In this document: piece after piece, positions 12,854 through 15,607 of the stretch
Numbering within the stretch: position 1 is the first letter of the stretch
Layout of the letters: the number at the start of each line of letters is the position of its first letter
Assembly: GCA_964452725.1 (NCBI GenBank)
Contig: CAYVMX010000017.1
Location: 1-15,607 of the forward strand
Length of the DNA stretch: 15,607 bases
Direction of reading: 5' to 3'
From: CAYVMX01 sp964452725
GTDB taxonomy: Bacteria > Patescibacteriota > Gracilibacteria > JAHISY01
Notes under the pieces: generated by a model
The model's database searches: none
Seen by the model: only the letters and a program-made list of their open reading frames with translations
What the model was told of the DNA's origin: nothing
Translations under genes and position numbers: made by a program

Positions 12854-13498
12854 ATGAACGACGCACCTCCAACAAATGAATCTACAGAGATCAACGAACT
12901 CACCCCCGATGGCGAGGAGATTTTTACACAAGAAAAAAAGCTAGAATACATAATCCTCGAAATCGCCGCGGAGCAAAACTGGAACCACCTACTAAAAGCT
13001 AAAAATAAAGACTGGGACGAAAGCAGTAACGCTATTGCCCAGCTGCATTTTCTCATCGAGTACTTCCGCCTCCACATCTTCGATGAAAACGGTCACGGCA
13101 ATCACATCGACTTCGCTGACAAAACACAAATCAAATCCTATATCGAACAACATATCAAAGATTTGATCACAGAAAGTAACGAAAACGGTCTGAAACTCGC
13201 CGAATACTGGCGTGCGATCGTCGAAATAATGACTGTCGAAAAAAAAACTATCTTTAATAAAGTCAAAGGAGACACCAACGCAGACAAATACGCTACTTTG
13301 GTGGGAGAGATAAAAGCAATGGCAGCCGCACACATCAAACACCATGACTTCAGAGAAAACATGGCGCAAGCCTATGTCGAGGCAAGTCTAGAAAGCCATC
13401 TAGTCCGTAAGCTCAGTCAAGCAACTCGCGATCAGATCAAAGAAGCTACTAAAGAGTGGGCTACTACCGAGCCATCAGATAGAGCTACAGATACCTAG
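12854..13498 (+). CDS. Hypothetical 214-aa helical, charged protein
   Basis: No family recognised. It is almost wholly helical and rich in Lys, Glu, Asn and His, with no signal peptide or membrane segment. Notable stretches are LEYIILEIAAEQNWNHLL, IAQLHFLIEYFRLHIFDENG and AAAHIKHHDFRENMAQAYVE. His, Asp and Glu are scattered, but no clear metal motif is seen. It is more A-rich in codon choice (AAA, ATA, GAA) than its neighbours, which may point to a different origin. It is divergent from the metE-like gene by 79 bp and convergent with the MetE-N-like gene, with one nucleotide between their stops, so it separates the two halves of the methionine synthase pair. ATG 12854 is preceded by TCTCCCCCAAAA. 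Confidence 0.75.
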   Translation: MNDAPPTNESTEINELTPDGEEIFTQEKKLEYIILEIAAEQNWNHLLKAKNKDWDESSNAIAQLHFLIEYFRLHIFDENGHGNHIDFADKTQIKSYIEQHIKDLITESNENGLKLAEYWRAIVEIMTVEKKTIFNKVKGDTNADKYATLVGEIKAMAAAHIKHHDFRENMAQAYVEASLESHLVRKLSQATRDQIKEATKEWATTEPSDRATDT

Positions 13499-13499
13499 C

Positions 13500-14444
13500 T
13501 TATTTAGCCTTTAGCAGCGCGATCTTTGCCAGTGCTTTGGCATGTGGCAAATACTCAACATGACTCGAAGTACTAAACAAAATCTCCTCAGCCTCAGCAA
13601 AAATCGTAAGGATTTTGGTCTGCTTGTCAGCCAGCTGGTCTGCCGACTCTAGTCGTGTCTCACGACTATCGACTATCCCTAGCTGAAAGGTGACACCTGC
13701 AAAACTTGGTGGTCGCTCGTGAGGCTTCGTCGTATCGATACCGATACCGACACCAGCCTCGATCAGTGCTGCCACTACCGCTGGAGAGAAGTTGCGAAAG
13801 TAGCTAATCACGATGATCTGAACGTCCAGCGCAGCGAACCGAGTATAGACCTCTTTGACTTCAGCCAAATCACTCTCACTCCAGCCTAGCTCTGGCTCGT
13901 GCAGCTCGATGTACTTAGCACCAGCGTCGATATACGCCTGCGCCTCCTGTAAAAGCGCGGTTGCTAGCGCACTGCGCAGCTGTTTGGAGTCTTTGTAATG
14001 AGTATCCTGACACGCCACCGCAAAAGTGAAAACACCAGGCAGGACAGCCTTGATCGTCGGGTGGATCGTCTGTGCGTACTGGTAATCCGCCAGCGTCTGA
14101 CTCGGTGCGTACTTGATCTCACCTTCGACGACTGGCTCACCATAGAGCGTATTGGTATCGTAGAAGCGGTGAATCCCCCGTCGTGTCAGTCCGCTCCACG
14201 CCGCGACAAACGGTGAGTAAAGATCAGTCCAACGCAGCAGTCCATCAGTCGGTAGATCAATCCCCGCAGCGACCTGCTCGATGACTGCGCGCTTGATATT
14301 GGCTTGAATGACGGTCTCTAGTTCGCTCTTTTCGATCTCACCACGGTCGAGCTGGTGGAGCGTAGCTCGCAGACTCGGACAGTCGGTGGCAGTCGGTGCG
14401 ACCTTGGGGTAGATACCGGTAGTAGTGGTAGTTACTTTTGGCAC
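13500..14444 (-). CDS. MetE N-terminal-domain-like protein, no zinc site
   Basis: 314 aa, one MetE-type barrel. It aligns by eye with the N-terminal barrel of cobalamin-independent methionine synthase: TTGIYPKV at the start, AGIDLPTDGLLRWTDLYSP (61-79), FYDTNTLYGEPVVEGEI (94-110), IKAVLPGVFTFA, YIELHEPEL (178-186), ISYFRNFSP (213-221), LGIVDSRETRLE (255-266) and STSSHVEYLP (291-300). The zinc ligands of the C-domain are absent: HxC is replaced by SYF and the DxDCG site by STSS. In full MetE this barrel helps bind methyltetrahydrofolate and is itself non-catalytic. It is therefore probably a partner of the core methionine synthase or an acquired variant. The start is GTG 14444, preceded by TCAGTACT. 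An in-frame partner gene lies 726 bp downstream. Confidence 0.8.
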   Translation of the reverse strand: MPKVTTTTTGIYPKVAPTATDCPSLRATLHQLDRGEIEKSELETVIQANIKRAVIEQVAAGIDLPTDGLLRWTDLYSPFVAAWSGLTRRGIHRFYDTNTLYGEPVVEGEIKYAPSQTLADYQYAQTIHPTIKAVLPGVFTFAVACQDTHYKDSKQLRSALATALLQEAQAYIDAGAKYIELHEPELGWSESDLAEVKEVYTRFAALDVQIIVISYFRNFSPAVVAALIEAGVGIGIDTTKPHERPPSFAGVTFQLGIVDSRETRLESADQLADKQTKILTIFAEAEEILFSTSSHVEYLPHAKALAKIALLKAK

Positions 14445-14470
14445 AGTACTGAAATTTTAAATAGTAAATA

Positions 14471-14528
14471 TGTCACTCCGGACTCCGAGCCGGAATCTCC
14501 GAGATACCAGATCAAGTCCGACATGACA
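14471..14528. repeat. Palindromic intergenic repeat (TGTCA...TGACA)
   Basis: TGTCA (14471-14475) and TGACA (14524-14528) bracket a 58-bp element containing the hairpin TCCGG (14477-14481)/CCGGA (14490-14494). The right half, read in reverse, is a diverged copy of the left (TGTCA..TCGGACTTGATC). It fills the spacer between the MetE-N-like and sulfur-carrier genes. Confidence 0.7.
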
Positions 14529-14535
14529 ATATGTT

Positions 14536-14808
14536 TTATCCTCCGCTGACCGCTGGCACTATATTGAGCGTGTCATCCTCAGCGATCGGTGTAGCCAGTC
14601 CGTCTTTGGTACGGATATCCTCGTCATTGAGAAACAAATTGACAAACTTGCGTAGCTCGCCCTCCTCATCGAGGATTCGTTTGGCGATACCAGCATGCTG
14701 CGCTTCGAGATCGGCGATGACCGCACGGATGGTGTCGCCCGCAGCTGTGATCTCGGTCGCACCACCGACGATAGTCTGGAGAGCGCTTGGTATGAGTACT
14801 TTGGGCAT
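14536..14808 (-). CDS. CysO/MoaD/ThiS-family sulfur-carrier protein
   Basis: 90 aa, ending in VSGG, so the mature C-terminus is Gly-Gly with no residues to trim. It is a beta-grasp ubiquitin-like fold. Closest by eye to mycobacterial CysO: VLIPSALQTIVGGATEITAAGDTIRAVI, RKFVNLFLNDEDIRTKDGLATPI and DTLNIVPAVSGG match its pattern of IP.L....GG...V.A.GDTL, FVNI.VNDEDVR and ILPAVAGG. In this family the C-terminal Gly is activated by an E1-like enzyme, converted to thiocarboxylate and used as sulfide donor, e.g. CysM in cysteine and HcyS in homocysteine synthesis. Neither the activating enzyme nor a synthase is in the window. The neighbouring methionine synthase genes favour a role in homocysteine or cysteine supply. 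The start ATG follows AATTAACACCTC. Confidence 0.88.
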   Translation of the reverse strand: MPKVLIPSALQTIVGGATEITAAGDTIRAVIADLEAQHAGIAKRILDEEGELRKFVNLFLNDEDIRTKDGLATPIAEDDTLNIVPAVSGG

Positions 14809-14823
14809 GAGGTGTTAATTACA

Positions 14824-14840
14824 AATTAATAATTACGAAT
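14824..14840 (-). repeat. AT-rich repeated leader motif (copy 2)
   Basis: On the minus strand this is ATTCGTAATTATTAATT, identical over 17 nt to 6399-6415 in front of rplL. It ends 15 nt before the sulfur-carrier ATG. TTTGTAATTAA follows it here, whereas TTTGTAATTA precedes it in copy 1. Confidence 0.6.
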
Positions 14841-14853
14841 GAGAACCCTGAAT

Positions 14854-14937
14854 GTCTGTCATCCTGAGCGAAGCGGAGTTGTAAACAAGAGATCCTTCGT
14901 CGCTACGCCGCAGGCTAGGCTCCTCGGAGCGACAGAC
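14854..14937. repeat. Palindromic intergenic repeat (GTCATCCTGAGCGAAGCG type)
   Basis: GTCTGTC (14854-14860) and GACAGAC (14931-14937) are perfect 7-bp ends of an 84-bp element. It begins with the widely seen GTCATCCTGAGCGAAGCG core (14858-14875) and holds further small hairpins. It occupies the spacer between rpsG and the sulfur-carrier gene. Confidence 0.7.
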
Positions 14938-14947
14938 CAATTATTAT

Positions 14948-15424
14948 TTACCTGCGTTTCGCCAGATGAGCGAAGGCTTTGTTGGCAGCAGCCATCTTTT
15001 GGACGTCCTCTTTCTTTTTACACGCTGGACCATCGCCTTTGGAAGTGTCGAGGATCACACCTGCGAGACGTTGGTGCATCGGTTTGCCTTTGACTTTGCG
15101 CGCTGCTTCGAGGATCCAACGCATCGAGAGGATCCGTTGGCGGTTGGGGTTGACCTCCGTCGGCACTTGATAGACACCACCACCGACACGCTTGGGGCGG
15201 ACTTCGACGCTCGGGCTAGCCTTCTCCAGCGCCATAGTGAAAGTCTCAGATGGGTCTTTTTCGCCGAGGCGCTTTAGCTCAGTCAGCATATCAGCAAAGA
15301 TCCGGCGCGCGACGGTCTTCTTGCCGCCGAGCATGATACAGTTGATGAATTTTTCAACGAGTGGATCGCTACCAGGTAGTAGCCGAGTTTTAAACGGAAT
15401 CCCGTTTACGATGATGCGTTTCAT
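14948..15424 (-). CDS. rpsG: Ribosomal protein S7 (uS7)
   Basis: 158 aa, normal for S7. It nucleates assembly of the 30S head and contacts tRNA in the E site. Recognisable parts are the basic N-terminus, DPLVEKFINCIMLGGKKTVARRI, PSVEVRPKRVGGGVYQVP, RWILEAARK and a C-terminal KKKEDVQKMAAANKAFAHL. The start is ATG 15424, after ATTAACCCTCAACCCACT, without Shine-Dalgarno. In most bacteria rpsL is just upstream and fusA downstream. Here a repeat array lies upstream and a repeat plus the sulfur-carrier gene downstream, so the usual str operon order is not seen on the downstream side. Confidence 0.96.
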   Translation of the reverse strand: MKRIIVNGIPFKTRLLPGSDPLVEKFINCIMLGGKKTVARRIFADMLTELKRLGEKDPSETFTMALEKASPSVEVRPKRVGGGVYQVPTEVNPNRQRILSMRWILEAARKVKGKPMHQRLAGVILDTSKGDGPACKKKEDVQKMAAANKAFAHLAKRR

Positions 15425-15493
15425 AGTGGGTTGAGGGTTAATTGATTAATCGCTCCAGGTACTAGTCGCCATTGCGACCAACTTCCCTGTATA

Positions 15494-15603
15494 TTTGTCA
15501 TCCTCAGCTTGACCCCTGTCATCCTCAGCTTGACTGGGGATCTCTCTGACTGTTTGTCATCCTCAGCTTGACCCCTGTCATCCTCAGCTTGACTGGGGAT
15601 CTC
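15494..15603. repeat. Tandem palindromic repeat (GTCATCCTCAGCTTGAC, four copies)
   Basis: A 51-bp unit occurs twice, at 15494-15544 and 15553-15603 (period 59). Each unit contains GTCATCCTCAGCTTGAC twice, and the second copy sits in a hairpin CCCCTGTCA/TGACTGGGG with one mismatch, followed by GATCTC. The array continues to the window edge and lies upstream of rpsG. Confidence 0.85.
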
Positions 15604-15607
15604 CGAG

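Noticed and set aside
15494..15603. CRISPR array
   Set aside because: Only two units; most of the period is the repeat itself and the remaining 8 nt is too short for a spacer. No cas genes are seen.

Overview
The window is 15.6 kb of bacterial scaffold at roughly 50% G+C with three runs of N. The gene set is that of a monoderm-like bacterium with a protein surface layer. It holds a secreted protein with three SLH domains, two lipoproteins with classical lipoboxes, a ComEC-type metallo-beta-lactamase hydrolase, family-2 glycosyltransferases, miaA, ribosomal proteins S7, L10 and L7/L12, and tRNA-Ile. The style suggests a metagenome-assembled Patescibacteria (CPR) or similar lineage. This placement is inference: there is no rRNA in the window. 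Genes read in the standard bacterial code, but 17 of 18 visible stop codons are TAA or TAG and only one is TGA. Start codons almost all lack a Shine-Dalgarno sequence; most follow AT-rich, pyrimidine-rich leaders that often end in CT just before ATG.

Layout. 1-1323 (minus): two family-2 glycosyltransferases, one running off the left edge and one cut by a gap; the first carries an in-frame palindromic element. 1424-1624: tRNA-Ile(GAU) with its own promoter, then a terminator. 1647-3905 (minus): the SLH-domain surface protein. 4094-4870 (minus): miaA, divergent by 30 bp from a repeat-rich lipoprotein gene (4901-5664, interrupted by a gap). 5668-7045 (plus): promoter, L10-leader-like RNA, attenuator-like hairpin, rplJ, rplL and a strong terminator. 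7050-8488: four small genes of unknown function in two convergent pairs, with a recognisable promoter on each side. 8478-11665 (minus): ComEC-like hydrolase, a GNAT acetyltransferase and a large lipoprotein. 11785-14808: a MetE C-terminal-domain methionine synthase, an unknown gene on the opposite strand, a MetE N-terminal-domain-like protein, and a CysO/MoaD/ThiS-type sulfur carrier ending in Gly-Gly. 14948-15424 (minus): rpsG. Every intergenic space around rpsG and the sulfur-carrier gene holds a palindromic repeat.

The most interesting part is the right third. Methionine synthase is split into separate N-like and C-like proteins next to a sulfur-carrier protein, which suggests a small thiocarboxylate-linked homocysteine/methionine module. 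The small-protein cluster at 7112-8416 is the best candidate for something undescribed. The other main points are the L7/L12 with a ~50-residue N-terminal extension, the general lack of Shine-Dalgarno sequences, and the palindromic element inside a glycosyltransferase gene.

Assembly note. The gaps at 5395-5494 and 7746-7845 are each flanked by identical 55-bp sequence. They look like unmerged contig overlaps rather than missing DNA. Removing 155 bp at the first restores the reading frame of the lipoprotein.
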